64,000 nt of DNA from Rhizophagus irregularis (GCF_026210795.1 NC_089433.1:62001-126000), one strand, 5' to 3'. Positions 53,301-63,579 are shown, counted from the stretch's first letter. Translations and numbers: made by a program. Notes: generated from the letters alone by a model not told the origin.

Positions 53301-54049
53301 ACTCTAGAATATTTAAAATAATAAATTTTTTTTTCAAGTGTGTTTTTTGTGACAGTTCCATATGCAATAAAGTCAGCATATGTGGTATTCATTATACTTG
53401 GTGAACTTGCAAGATCAAAAAAAAGTGAAGGAGATTCAGAAAAATCAAGTTTAATTCTAACAGAAGATTTAGAAGATCAAAGAGAAGATTTAGAAGGTCA
53501 AAGAGAAGATTCAGAAAACCAAAGAGAAGACCAAAGAGAAGATTCAGAAGGCCAAAGAGAAGATTCAAAAAGTCAAAGAGATAAGAAAAAAGTATCAAAA
53601 AAAGTTATGATTATGGAATGGCTAGAGATTTCAAAAAATCATAAAATAATTCTTGTAATATTGATATCAATAGCAGGAGCTGAGGTTAAAGCTTTACATA
53701 TACTTGATTTCAATTTCTATGGACATGAATTTGGCATTAAATTGTCTAAAGAATTTGAAGAAAGAATTATTATTGGAGAAATTATTAGTGTTATTATTAA
53801 AAGTATTCCTGAACTAGCTATTAGGGTATGTAGTTTTTTTTTTGCTTTACTTTTTCTTAAATCAAATATTAAATAATTTTTTTTTTAAAAAAAAATTAAC
53901 AGAGTTACTTTTTGAGTCAAGCGATTAATTTTACCTATTTATCTACTCTTACTCTTTTAACAACTATTATAAAAATCCTAAGTTTTTTTACAAAATCTAT
54001 GGAATTAAAAGAAATTAAGAAAAAAAATGAAAAAAAAATAAATTATTAA
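50397..54049 (+). CDS. Nine-exon N-glycosylated membrane protein, 1004 aa, unknown function
   Basis: Exons: 50397-50863, 50927-51076, 51168-51832, 51915-52277, 52345-52752, 52848-53065, 53143-53252, 53339-53825, 53903-54049. All introns are GT-AG, 63-95 bp, and every junction keeps phase. Signal peptide MKLKHLSIFLSIILFTTLLV, then about 665 lumenal residues with more than ten NxS/T sequons and few Cys. From about 692 the protein is membrane-embedded: segments near 692-714, 764-780, 795-815, 897-915, 937-951 and 963-985. Between the third and fourth is a charged stretch (836-875) of repeated QREDSEG units, presumably cytosolic. Layout suggests a surface receptor or transporter-like protein, with the ectodomain outside and the helical domain at the C-terminus. 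I do not recognise a named family. The upstream flank is the duplicated intergenic unit. Confidence 0.75.
53465..53581 (+). repeat. Coding 18-bp repeat (QREDSE-type) in the membrane-protein gene
   Basis: About six in-frame copies of a CAAAGAGAAGATTCAGAA-like unit encode QREDSE/QREDLE. In-frame length variation is expected in such arrays. Confidence 0.8.
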
Positions 54050-54640
54050 AGATAATTTGATGTTTTTTTTATTTTCTTATTTTATAATTTTTATTAATTT
54101 ATGTAAATACTTAATAAAAGTTGTTTTTTATTATTTAAGTCATCAACCTATCAATTTACATTGTAGTATCATAATTTTACCAAAATTAAAAGTAGTAAAT
54201 AGGTCAATAATTTAGATAACAACAATATTAACTAACCTTGTTAATGTGATACAATATTGGAATAATTAATAATCATGTGATGTAAATTATTTTATTATGA
54301 AATAAATATGAAAGTCTAATAATAAATAATGTAATATTAAAGGATAGTGAAATATTTTAAATTAATAATCCTAAAATTAAATTAGTTATATAAGGAGGAA
54401 GAAGTTAGAGAAGAATGGTTCTTGAAAAAGTAATTTTACATTAATTAATCTTATATTATAATTATTTTCACAATATAATAATTTTAATCTAATAAACAAA
54501 TCTAACAAGCCAAAGATCATTAAAATCCAATTACTAGATCTCAAGATAGCAAAATTTAAGGCTAAAATTTACATATAATTTTATGCATTTGGAATAGAAA
54601 TTAATTATAGGGTTTATATAAATTCAAATCTGAGTTTTTT
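54050..54640. other. A+T-rich downstream region
   Basis: No gene. 54515-54560 (AAAGATCATTAAAATCCAAT) is one arm of the dispersed palindrome family also seen at 38.3 and 56.2 kb. Confidence 0.4.
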
Positions 54641-54649
54641 AGTAATGTT

Positions 54650-55310
54650 CAGGATTCTAATATTCTATTATAAGGAATCAGTTCTAAAGTTAGATATTGA
54701 ATCCAATAGATAAGTTTCAGAAATTTTTTCTAAAACTTATAAAAAAACATTAATAAAAAATGTTTTTTTTTTATTATTTTATTATAAGGAATTAGCTCCA
54801 AATTGAATACTGAATTTCATAGATAAATTTTGGAAATTTTTTTTTGAAACTATTAAAAAAATGTTTTTTAATATTTTTTATTATTATTTTATTATATGGA
54901 ATCAGCTTCAAATTAAATATCAAATTCCATAGATCAGTTTCAAAAATTTTTTTTTAAAACTATTAAAAAATGTTAATAAACATTTTTTTATTATTTTATT
55001 ATAAGAATCAGCTCCAAGTAAAGTTGCTGGAGAAACTAGGGGGTTTTGGCAAGTTAGCGAAATGCCAAAATAGCAAAACTTTGCTGAAACTATATGAAGA
55101 TCTTATTAAAAAGTTGGCGAAATTCTGGAAAAAAGTGAAACCTGACGAAACTTATTATAAATGCCAAAACTGCTGAAACTATAATAAAACTATAGTAAAA
55201 TTTTGGAAAAACTAATCATAGAATTTTGGAGAGGTTTAAGCAGGCAACCTTAGCTCCAAGTTGGATATTAAATTCTTAAAAAAAACATTTTTTATAAATA
55301 TCCCATGATT
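54650..55310. repeat. ~115-bp tandem repeat, ~4 units, last one split by a MITE
   Basis: Units carry ATTATAAGGAATCAGCTCCAA, then AATTCCATAGATAAGTTTC, AAACTATTAAAAAATGTT and a T-rich run. Units begin near 54665, 54780, 54895 and 55005. The last is split by the hAT MITE at 55019, and resumes GCTCCAAGTTGGATATTAAA. A diverged inverted copy lies at 63740-63890. Confidence 0.7.
55019..55252. mobile_element. hAT MITE, copy 2 (234 bp)
   Basis: Ends TAAAGTTGCTGGAGAAAC and TAAGGTTGCCTGCTTAAAC (minus strand). Perfect 8-bp duplication GCTCCAAG at 55011-55018 and 55253-55260. The neighbouring satellite units show the uninterrupted site. Confidence 0.9.
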
Positions 55311-55358
55311 TAGCAGTTCAATTTTAATAAACTTTTTTTTATTTTAATTAACTTAATA

Positions 55359-55517
55359 CAGTCTACTCTTGCACCTCAAATTCGTTATAGCAAGTTAATG
55401 AAGAATTTGAAGAATTTGATTGGTTATTTTATTATAGCGAGAGAAAATTAACATATTTTATTAGCTAAGCATCACGTAATTCATTATATTAAAATTTGCT
55501 ATAGGAAGAGTAAATTG
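55359..55517. mobile_element. CAGTCTAC-ended MITE, copy 1 (TA target)
   Basis: Flanked by TA. Shares with 56495-56673 the blocks TTCGTTATAGCAAGTTAATG, AAGAATTTGAAGAATTTGAT and TAGCTAAGCATCACGT. TIR-like CAGTCTAC...CTATAGGAAGRGTAAAYTG. The CAGTC start resembles pogo/Tigger ends such as the element at 58735. Confidence 0.75.
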
Positions 55518-55529
55518 TATAATTTATAA

Positions 55530-56480
55530 AACAAAAATTTATTAAAATCTAATCACTAAATTATGAAATAATATTTTTCAGATTCAATTCAGATCAGATT
55601 AAATGAAATTAATTAATATTAGAATAATAATAAAAATGCATAATTAAATACATTAATTTGTATAAATAAAAAAATGTTTAATTGAATCTTATCAATAATT
55701 TATCTTATACTAACATAGCTTTATAATACATTAATAATAATTTACAATAATATATTAGAAATTATATATACAGTATTTAAAAAAGTTACAAAAGTATTAA
55801 ATATAATTTGCAAAAAAAATATTTATAAATTTTATGCAAAAAATCCTGATCTTTTATTAAAAATATTAAAAAATGACTTTTATAATTCATATTATATCAA
55901 ATAAACTAAACATCAATTCATTAAATATACTTATTAAAGATATTGATTATTGATCAATTATCTATTGGTAATATTAAATAAAAACTAAGAAATTAAAATA
56001 TACATTATATCAAAGAATTATTGACTACTATTTAGTGTTTTGCATGAATCGATTTATGATACAATATGATCCTAATTGCTTCTGGAGAGTAAAAAATTAT
56101 TTTGTGAATAACTTTTAATCTAACAGTCCAATTTTAATGATCTTTTTTTATGTTAATTAGGATAATGAAAGCTATTGTTTAAAAAAAAGATCATTGAAAT
56201 TGGATTACTAGATCCTGAGATAATTATTTTTGTAGGTCAAATCAAGTCTAAATTAAGTTTGAATCAAATTTGAATTGAATTAAATTTCAGAGAAAAAATT
56301 TAATTTATGCAAAATACTAAGTCTACTATTTTGTGAATAGTAAAGTTATTGAAATGGAGTTGAATTGGATGTTATTATGCAAGAAAAACTGCCATCTTTT
56401 TTTAGAATAAGTGACATTAAATTAATGTTAACAGTGTCACAAAAAAAAAAGGCAAATTTTTTTCACTAAAGTTGATAAAA
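55530..56480. other. A+T-rich repeat-derived sequence
   Basis: No gene. 56090-56250 is a short palindrome (AGTCCAATTTTAATGATC ... GATCATTGAAATTGGATTAC) of the dispersed family seen at 38.3 kb. Confidence 0.45.
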
Positions 56481-56494
56481 AAAATTTTGTAGTA

Positions 56495-56673
56495 CAGTCT
56501 ACCTTGATATAGCGAAGAAACCGTTCTACACCTCGATTCGTTATAGCAAGTTAATGAAGAATTTGAAGAATTTGATTGGTTACTTCATTATAGCGAGGAA
56601 AAATTGACATATTTTATTAGCTAAGCATCACGTGATTCATTATATAAAAATTCGCTATAGGAAGGGTAAACTG
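56495..56673. mobile_element. CAGTCTAC-ended MITE, copy 2 (TA target)
   Basis: Ends CAGTCTACCTTGATATAGCG and CAGTTTACCCTTCCTATAGCG (minus strand), flanked by TA at 56493-56494 and 56674-56675. 179 bp; longer than copy 1, which lacks about 20 bp near the left end. Confidence 0.8.
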
Positions 56674-57010
56674 TACAATATCCTCTTTAAGTATACAATA
56701 TATGTATATAATTAAAGTTGGCCAAAATTAATTAAATCAGTAAATCAATAATTCATAATTCTGGCCAAAATTTTGTTAATTCTGGCCATATTCATAATGC
56801 TGGTCTAAATTTAGTTAAAATGAAAAAATTTAGGTTATATATCACATCATATTTATACAATATAATCAGTTTAATTAAAAAAAAATTATAAACTTATTGA
56901 CCACTTTTACAATTTTATTAAAAAAATATTTACATAATCTTTATTATTCAACTTGAATTTTTATTTAAAGTTAATCAGTCAGTGAAAATGTCATTTCTCT
57001 CACCGATCAT

Positions 57011-58130
57011 TAGGGCTCTGATCGGTTCAGTTCGATACAGTTTTTACCAAAACTGAAACTGAACCGAATTGATCAGTAACGGTATTGTTAATTACCAAAA
57101 CCAATCGGTTTCAGTAATCATCAATACCGAAACTGACTGGTAATTACTGAAAACTGAACCGATTTACCGATATCGGTTTGCAGTTCGGGTTTTAACGTTT
57201 TCGCAAAGTTTTTTATTTAAAAAACGTGTGAAAACTTTTTTTGTGAATTTATTAATAAAAAATGTTTTCGCAACGTTTTCTATTAAAAGAATTAAAAAAC
57301 GTTGCGAAAACAGTTTTTTTTATTAAATTATTTAATAAAAAACGGTTTCACAACGTTTTTTGTTCAAATAATTAAAACGTTACGAAAAACGTTTTTTATT
57401 AATAAATTACATATTAAAAAACGTTTCGCAACGTTTTTTAACAGTTTTAATAAAAAAACGTTGCGAAACATTTTTTTATCTATTAAATTACATGTTAAAA
57501 ATGTTTTGCAACGTTTTTTAACAGTTTCAATAAAAAACGTTGCGAAACATTTTTTATCTATTAAATTACATATTAAAAAACGTTGCGAAACGTTTTTTAA
57601 CTATTTTAATAAAAAAACGTTGCGAAACGTTTTTTTATTTATTAATTTATATTTTAAAAATGTTTCGCACAGTTTCAATAAAAAAATGTTGCGAAACGTT
57701 TTTTTATCTATTAAATTACATGTTAAAAACGTTTTGCAACATTTTTTAACTATTTTAATAAAAAAAATGTTGTGAAACGTTTTTTTATTTATTAATTTAC
57801 ATGTTAGAAAACAGTTTGCAACATTTTTTAACTATTTTAATAAAAAATATTGCAAAACGTTTTTTATTTATTTATTTATATGTTAAAAAATGTTTCACAA
57901 CATTTTTTAACTATTTCAATAAAAAATGTTGCGAAACGTTTTTTTAATAGCTGAAAGTCAGTTTGGTAATCAGTTCGGTAAATCGCAAAACCGATATTAA
58001 AACTGCAGTTACCGAAACCGATCGGTAATTTACTGAATGATTCAGTTTCGGTAAATTACAAAACTGAAACTGATCCGATACCGAAACTGATCAGTTCGGT
58101 TCGGTATTTACTGATACCGATCGGAGCTTA
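57011..58130. mobile_element. Ac-like hAT foldback with CCGATCGGT/AACTGA words
   Basis: Termini TAGGGCTCTGATCGGTTCAG and TAAGCTCCGATCGGTATCAG (minus strand). Perfect 8-bp duplication CCGATCAT at 57003-57010 and 58131-58138. Arms (57011-57195, 57950-58130) are arrays of ACCGAAACTGA, CCGATCGGT and TTACCGA words. The core is a hairpin satellite. 1120 bp; no real gene. Confidence 0.9.
57190..57955. repeat. Hairpin satellite core (ACGTTGCGAAACGT units)
   Basis: Repeating unit of about 55 bp (~110 bp for an alternating pair): AAAAAACGTTGCGAAACGTT, a TTTATTTATTAAATTACATG spacer, then AACGTTTCGCAACGTTTTTT. Each unit can form a hairpin. The layout parallels the 60-bp hairpin array at 1-830 in the related element. 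The 157-codon frame through it is a repeat by-product. Confidence 0.85.
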
Positions 58131-58139
58131 CCGATCATT

Positions 58140-58730
58140 AATTAAAATAATTTTGTGTAACTATAATTGAATATATCACCACATAGCTAAAAAAAGAAAT
58201 TTTTAATACAATGCTTATACAAATTAAGTAAATTAATAGTTCATCATGTGTACTATAAATATTCGTCATCATTTCCTCTTTAGTAATATTTTTTTTTTCT
58301 TTACATATTACAAGAAAGTTCATCTCAAAAATGAAGTTTTCCTCAAAATGCAACTTAAAGGTAGGTATAAAATACAATTTAAATAATGCAAATATATGTA
58401 ATTTTACGAAAAGAAAAAGATTTATTAAGTTAAAAAAGGCAGTTATTTAGGGAGATTTTGTGTAAACCACAAAAAACCAATTTTTATAATAAAAAAAATT
58501 TTTCTTGATTTCAATAAAACTCTTAACAAAAGCTTTCTTAACTAGCAATTATTTCATTTTTAGGTATAATTTGGTGAAATGAACAACTTTTGTTAAGCTT
58601 AGAATGGTGATTATTAAGCTAGATTTTTTGTTATTTTTAAATTTTGTTGAATTTTTTAATTATAGTGCTAATAAAAAAAATTTTTTTTTATTAGAAATTT
58701 AGAATAATATTATTAGGTCTATTTTGGCAT
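58140..58730. other. A+T-rich spacer
   Basis: Between the hAT foldback and the pogo element. No gene or recognised repeat beyond low complexity. Confidence 0.4.
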
Positions 58731-58734
58731 TATA

Positions 58735-60938
58735 CAGTCAACTCTCTATAATTGCACTCTCCATAACTGCACACCCTTCATAATTGCACCCTTTGGTTCG
58801 GTCCCAACTTTGGGGCTTAATGCTAATTGCACGCCCTCCATACTCTACACGTGCAATGATTTTTTAGTACGATTATATTGTCATATTCTCTATAAATGCA
58901 CGCATGTGACTTTCTGAATCTTCTGAAGTTTTCGAAACTCATATAATAATGCGCAGTATGCGCAGTACGCAGTTTGATTAACATCTCGCATTCTCACTAT
59001 GCCTAAAAAAAACATTTCTTTGTCAGATATTCAGAAATATGAGCTATGTCTTTATGCTCATGATAACAAGAAAACTCAAACTCAGTATGTGGACTGGGCT
59101 GAACAAAAGTGGGGGATCAGAGTTAATGAATCTACAATTACAAGAATCTTGCAAAGTAAAGAGAAACGACTTACTACAAATGTTACAAATCCAGAAGCAA
59201 AACGTCATAAACCCGTTGCTGTCCCGGAGCTTGAACTTACACTTAAAGAATTTGTTTTATGTTATCAGCATAAAACAATTTTAAGTGATGCTATATTAAT
59301 TGAGAAGGCTAAATTACTAGTCAATGAACTGGGAGTTCCTCAAGGAACATTACAAGTTAAACATTTTTTTTAATAATTTATATTTAATAATTTATTATAA
59401 TGTTTATTTAATCATTATTTTGTTATTTATTTATAGTTTTCTAACAGATGGCTCCAAAAATTTAAGGAGCGTAATGGTATTCGTCAAGTAAAGCTTCATG
59501 GAGAGGCAGATTCTGCTAATGAAAATGCTATTGCCGAAGCTTTACCTTTATTACAAAGTAAATGTGCAGAATATCCTCCTGATCGTATCTACAATATGGA
59601 TGAGACAGGCTTTTTTATCGGTATTTAATTTTATATATTATATTTGTAATCTCTTCTCATTACTAATAACTAATACATATTCTTTTAGGTTAGAACCAGA
59701 CCGAACATTAGCCACAAAACGGCTTTCTGGACGTAAAAAAAGTAAGGAACGGCTATCAGTTGCCTTATGTGCAAATGCTGATGGATCACATAAGCTGCCT
59801 CCTTTAATAATTGGTAAATATGCAAATCCACGATGCTTTAAAAATGTTAATATTGGCAATTTGCCAATGTCCTACCGGAATAATGCCAAAGCTTGGATGC
59901 TAGCAACTATTTTTCAAGAGTGGCTTCAGGAATTTGATTATCAAGTTGGCATAAAACATGATAAACAACGTGTTTTGCTGCTTCTTGATAATTGTACAAG
60001 CCATAAAATAAATAATTTAGTTCTTGAAAATGTTGAAGTTTATTTTTTGCCTTCTAATACGACTTCAAAACTTCAACCAATGGATTCTGGAATAATTATG
60101 TCTTTTAAAAAGCATTATCGGCATCATCATATCCGGTAAATTGGGTTTTTTCAAATTTTTTATTGTTTTTGCTACTGTATTGCAAATTTAATATACATAT
60201 TTTTATTTTAGATGGATATTAGAACAAGTTGAAGCAGGCCAGCTTATACAGAATTTAAAAATGAATGTCTTGCAAGCAATTCAATATATTATTCAAGGTT
60301 GGAATGAAGTTACAGCTGATACCATCAAAAACTGTTGGAATCATGTCAAAATCCTTTCAGATGCTATTCCTAGAGATAATGATGAAGATGATGATTCAAA
60401 TATTGACAGTGAACTTAATAGAGCAATTAAAGCTCTTCATTTATCTGATATGATGCAAGTGAAAGAATTTCTAACTATTCCTGAAGAAGATGTAATATAT
60501 GAATTTCTTAATATTTCAGAATTTGATGATATGTTTAAAACTGGGCTTACAGATCATCCAGATGAAGTAGATGATAGTTTTGAAATGGAAATCATTCACA
60601 TCAATGAAGCATTACGAAGCTTGAAAACTGTAAATTTGTTTTTACTTCAACAAGAAAATGCAGGTAAACAAATAAAATTAGCGGGTAAAATTGAGAAATT
60701 TATTAAAAAAAGGAAATTCAATTCAATGCAACAGACTACTATAGATCAATATTTTGTATAAATGTTTTATTTTATAATGATAATAGTTTTAATTGTGTAG
60801 TTTCTAGTAATAATTCATAATAAATAAATGTGTCGTATATATTGATCACGTGATATATATAATTCTATAATTGCACACCCTCTCTAAATGCACGCTTACA
60901 CTCAGTCCCAAGGGTGTGCAATTATGGAGAGTTGACTG
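58735..60938 (+). mobile_element. pogo/Tigger-type DNA transposon, structurally intact
   Basis: Ends CAGTCAACTCTCTATAATTG and CAGTCAACTCTCCATAATTG (minus strand), flanked by TA (58733-58734, 60939-60940). Inner repeats of the TGCACACCCT type (CATAATTGCACCC) follow each terminus. It carries one four-exon transposase gene with all frames open. 2204 bp. Confidence 0.92.
58999..60761 (+). CDS. pogo/Tigger transposase (CENPB-type HTH + DDE_1), four exons, ~510 aa
   Basis: Exons 58999-59355, 59437-59620, 59694-60135 and 60212-60761; GT-AG introns of 73-81 bp, all phases consistent. The N-terminus MPKKNISLSDIQKYELCLYA and WAEQKWGIRVNESTITRIL is the CENPB/pogo helix-turn-helix that binds the element ends. 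The catalytic triad is visible: Asp at about 173 (NMDETGFF), about 279 (LLLLDNCTSH) and about 311 (LQPMDSGII), spacing normal for DDxD pogo enzymes. The acidic C-terminal tail ends QTTIDQYFV, resembling a PCNA-interacting-peptide motif (QxxIxxYF), as known in human Tigger/pogo relatives. The third-exon acceptor (TTAG at 59693) drops two residues usually present before EPDRTLATK; otherwise intact. Confidence 0.85.
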
Positions 60939-60944
60939 TAAATG

Positions 60945-61775
60945 ATGTTTAATTGCAAAAATAGTTAAATATTATGTTTTTATTTGTTTATTTAAATTAG
61001 ACATTTAATGCTTAATTCTTAATATTATAGTAATCATGTAAATTATTATAACATTAAAAAAAACTTTAAAATTTTTAATTTTAGTTCATTTAACAAGAAA
61101 ATAAAACAAAAATTATTTATTCATAAAAAAATTCTTATTGACTATTAGGTCTATTTACTTTGTTAAGTCATAAATACAAATAGTATAATATGAATAAGTA
61201 AAATATTTTTTTATATATATAAAAAATATCTAAAGTAGTATTAAAATAAAAGATATTTATTGAATATTTAAAAAAAATAAGCAAAAGAATAAGGTTAAAT
61301 AAATTTTCTTAATTTTTATTAGTTTGTTATATTAAAATAACCATATAATTGACTACTTTCTTTAGTTAGATGCAACCGAATAAAGTGAAGTTTTTGACTT
61401 TTAAAAGGTTCAAAAATATTTTTCAAATCTTGAACGAACATGTTTACTATTGTTGGAAAAAATGTTACATTGCATAAATATGGTGTTACCTTTTACCTGA
61501 AAATTTTGATTTTAATGTAATTTGAGCCAGCATTACGAATTCGGCCAGAATTAAGAAAATTTCAGCCAGAATTAAGATCTGAAAATTGTCAATTTTAGCC
61601 ATTTGTACCAACTTTGGCCAACCTTAAGTTTACATATATACTATATGCCATATAGCCATACTGTCCCAATAATTTATATTGAGATATCATAGTACAAAAA
61701 ATCTCCCTCTAATTTTTGGGGACATTTCCACTGATTGTAATGTATTTTTTATATTAAAAATAAAAAAAATAAAAG
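60945..61775. other. A+T-rich region with GGCCAGAATT words
   Basis: No gene. 61505-61625 contains three CGGCCAGAATTA-type words (possible right end of an outer element). The rest is low complexity. Confidence 0.45.
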
Positions 61776-61779
61776 ATCA

Positions 61780-62990
61780 AAAATTTACTTACTATTACAA
61801 ACAATGACAATTGCATCATGAGTATTAATCAAAAATTCATAATATTTAAAATACAGATATTTTCGACATTGCTGAACATTTTGTACTTAATTTACAAAGT
61901 TGATTTACTTAGAGCCAAAGTGCCAAAATTACGCTCTAAAGTTTCAGATCAGGTGTATAAAACATGAAGTCATAAAAACTAATTACGCTATAAGTATCAA
62001 TCAAAAATTCATAATAATTAAGATGTGAGTAGATTTAACAATACTGAACAATTTTCTCTTAATTATTAAGATGACACAGGTCGAAAAGTGAAAAATCAGG
62101 CACCAATCGGTCACCAATCAGGTAGCTGATTGGTGACTGATTGGCATTTTTGCCAAATACCGTCACCAATCAGGCAGTTTGCTAACTTTTGATCCAGTGA
62201 TCAGAAAAGAATGAAATATAGCTCATTGGAATCGTCTCATCAAGACGAATCTAATGGTAGTAAAATCGCATCTCTAGGATTAATAGTTAATAAAAAATTA
62301 AATAAAATATAAATGATACATTTTTATTTTTATATTTTACTTAATTTCTCATCAAGTATTAATCCTAGAAATGCGATTTTACTACCATTAGATTCGTCTT
62401 GTTGAGACGATTCCAATGAGCTATATTTCATTATTTTCTGATCACTGGATCAAAAGTTAGTAAACTGCCTGATTGGTGATGGTATTTGGCAAAAATGCCA
62501 ATCAGGCACCAATCGGTCACCAATCAGGTACCTGATTGGTGACCGATTGGTGACTGATTGATGCCTGATTTTTCACTTTTCGACCTGTGTGATTTACTTA
62601 GATCAAAAGTGCCAAAAATACACTCTGAAGTTGTTGATCAGGTATAAAAAAATTTAAAGATCGAAAATCAGTACTATTACGAATTATGACAGTTGCGTCA
62701 TGGGTATTGACTAAAAATTCATAAAAATTAAAATACAAGTATTTTCGACCTTACTGAACATTTTCACTTAATTTACAAAGTCAATTTACTTAGATCTGAA
62801 GTGCCGAAATTACACTCTAAAGTTGCTGAACGAAATTTAAAGTTAGTTTAATTATAAAAATTAAAGTAGTTACGCCAGTATTAGCAATAAACTTACAAAA
62901 TTTGAGGTTTAGGTAGTTTTGATCTTGCTGAACAATATTCGCTTAATTTACAAAGGCAATTTACTTAGAACTTAAATGAAGAAATTACGC
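61780..62990. repeat. ~190-bp satellite array, ~4 units, interrupted by a foldback element
   Basis: Units share TTTTCGACMTTGCTGAACA, AATTTACAAAGTYGATTTAC, CTTAGA...AAGTGCCAAAATTACRCTC and TAAAGTT. The second unit is split at 62072-62592. Same family as 41340-41900. Confidence 0.75.
62075..62589. mobile_element. CACTA-like foldback with CACCAATCRG words
   Basis: Ends CACAGGTCGAAAAGTGAAAA on both sides (right on minus strand), with 3-bp duplication TGA at 62072-62074 and 62590-62592. Removing it restores the satellite consensus ...TGATTTACTTAG. The whole 515 bp is a near-perfect palindrome; arms carry CACCAATCAGG/CACCAATCGGT words in both orientations, reminiscent of CACTA subterminal repeats. 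Centre contains a GTCTCATCAAGACGA module. Confidence 0.85.
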
Positions 62991-63325
62991 ACCAAAAGTT
63001 TAATAATATTAAAAAATAATGTAATTTTTCTATTTTTTTGTATTTTATGTAAAACCTATCCAAATAACCTCCATTATAAGTTTAGAAAATCTTTTTCTAC
63101 TCATAAAATTACATATATTTTTGCTTTTAAAACCACATATTTTTTTATATTTCAACTTCAATCTTGAAAAAAGTGCATTTTTAAGAAGAGTTTTTGGTGA
63201 ATTATAAAAAAAAAAATTGTTATTAAAGATCAGAAAATAAGGATAGAAATTGATAGAATTCACATGATAATCTATTAATTTTTTAACTTGTATAAATATA
63301 GTATATTGGAATTTGGCATTTAACT

Positions 63326-63570
63326 TAAAGTTGCTGGAGAAACTAGAAGGTTTTGGCAAGTTGGCAAAATGCTGAAATAGCGAAACTTTGCTGAAACTAT
63401 ATAAAAGTCTTATTAAAAAGTTGGCAAAACTCTGAAGAAAAGTGAAATCTGATAAAACTTATTATAAATGCTGAAACTGCTAAAACTTTGCCAAAACTAT
63501 AATAAAACTATATTAAAATCTTGAAGAAACTAATTGTAGAATTTTAGAAAGATTTAGGCAGGCAACCTTA
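63326..63570. mobile_element. hAT MITE, copy 3 (245 bp)
   Basis: Ends TAAAGTTGCTGGAGAAAC and TAAGGTTGCCTGCCTAAATC (minus strand). Perfect 8-bp duplication ATTTAACT at 63318-63325 and 63571-63578. Closest to copy 2. Confidence 0.9.
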
Positions 63571-63579
63571 ATTTAACTA

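Larger units (their letters stand above)
56714..61627. mobile_element. Possible outer TIR element with GGCCAGAATT words, filled by nested insertions (tentative)
   Basis: Left end region AAAGTTGGCCAAAATTA and words AATTCTGGCCAAAATT (56716-56815). Right end region, minus strand, AAGGTTGGCCAAAGTTGG with words TTAATTCTGGC (61505-61610). They face each other as inverted ends about 4.9 kb apart, with the hAT foldback and pogo element between. No convincing target duplication was found, so the pairing is uncertain. Confidence 0.35.

Noticed and set aside
57302..57775. 157-codon frame rich in Phe, Lys and Asn
   Set aside because: Translation of the hairpin satellite core of a foldback element.
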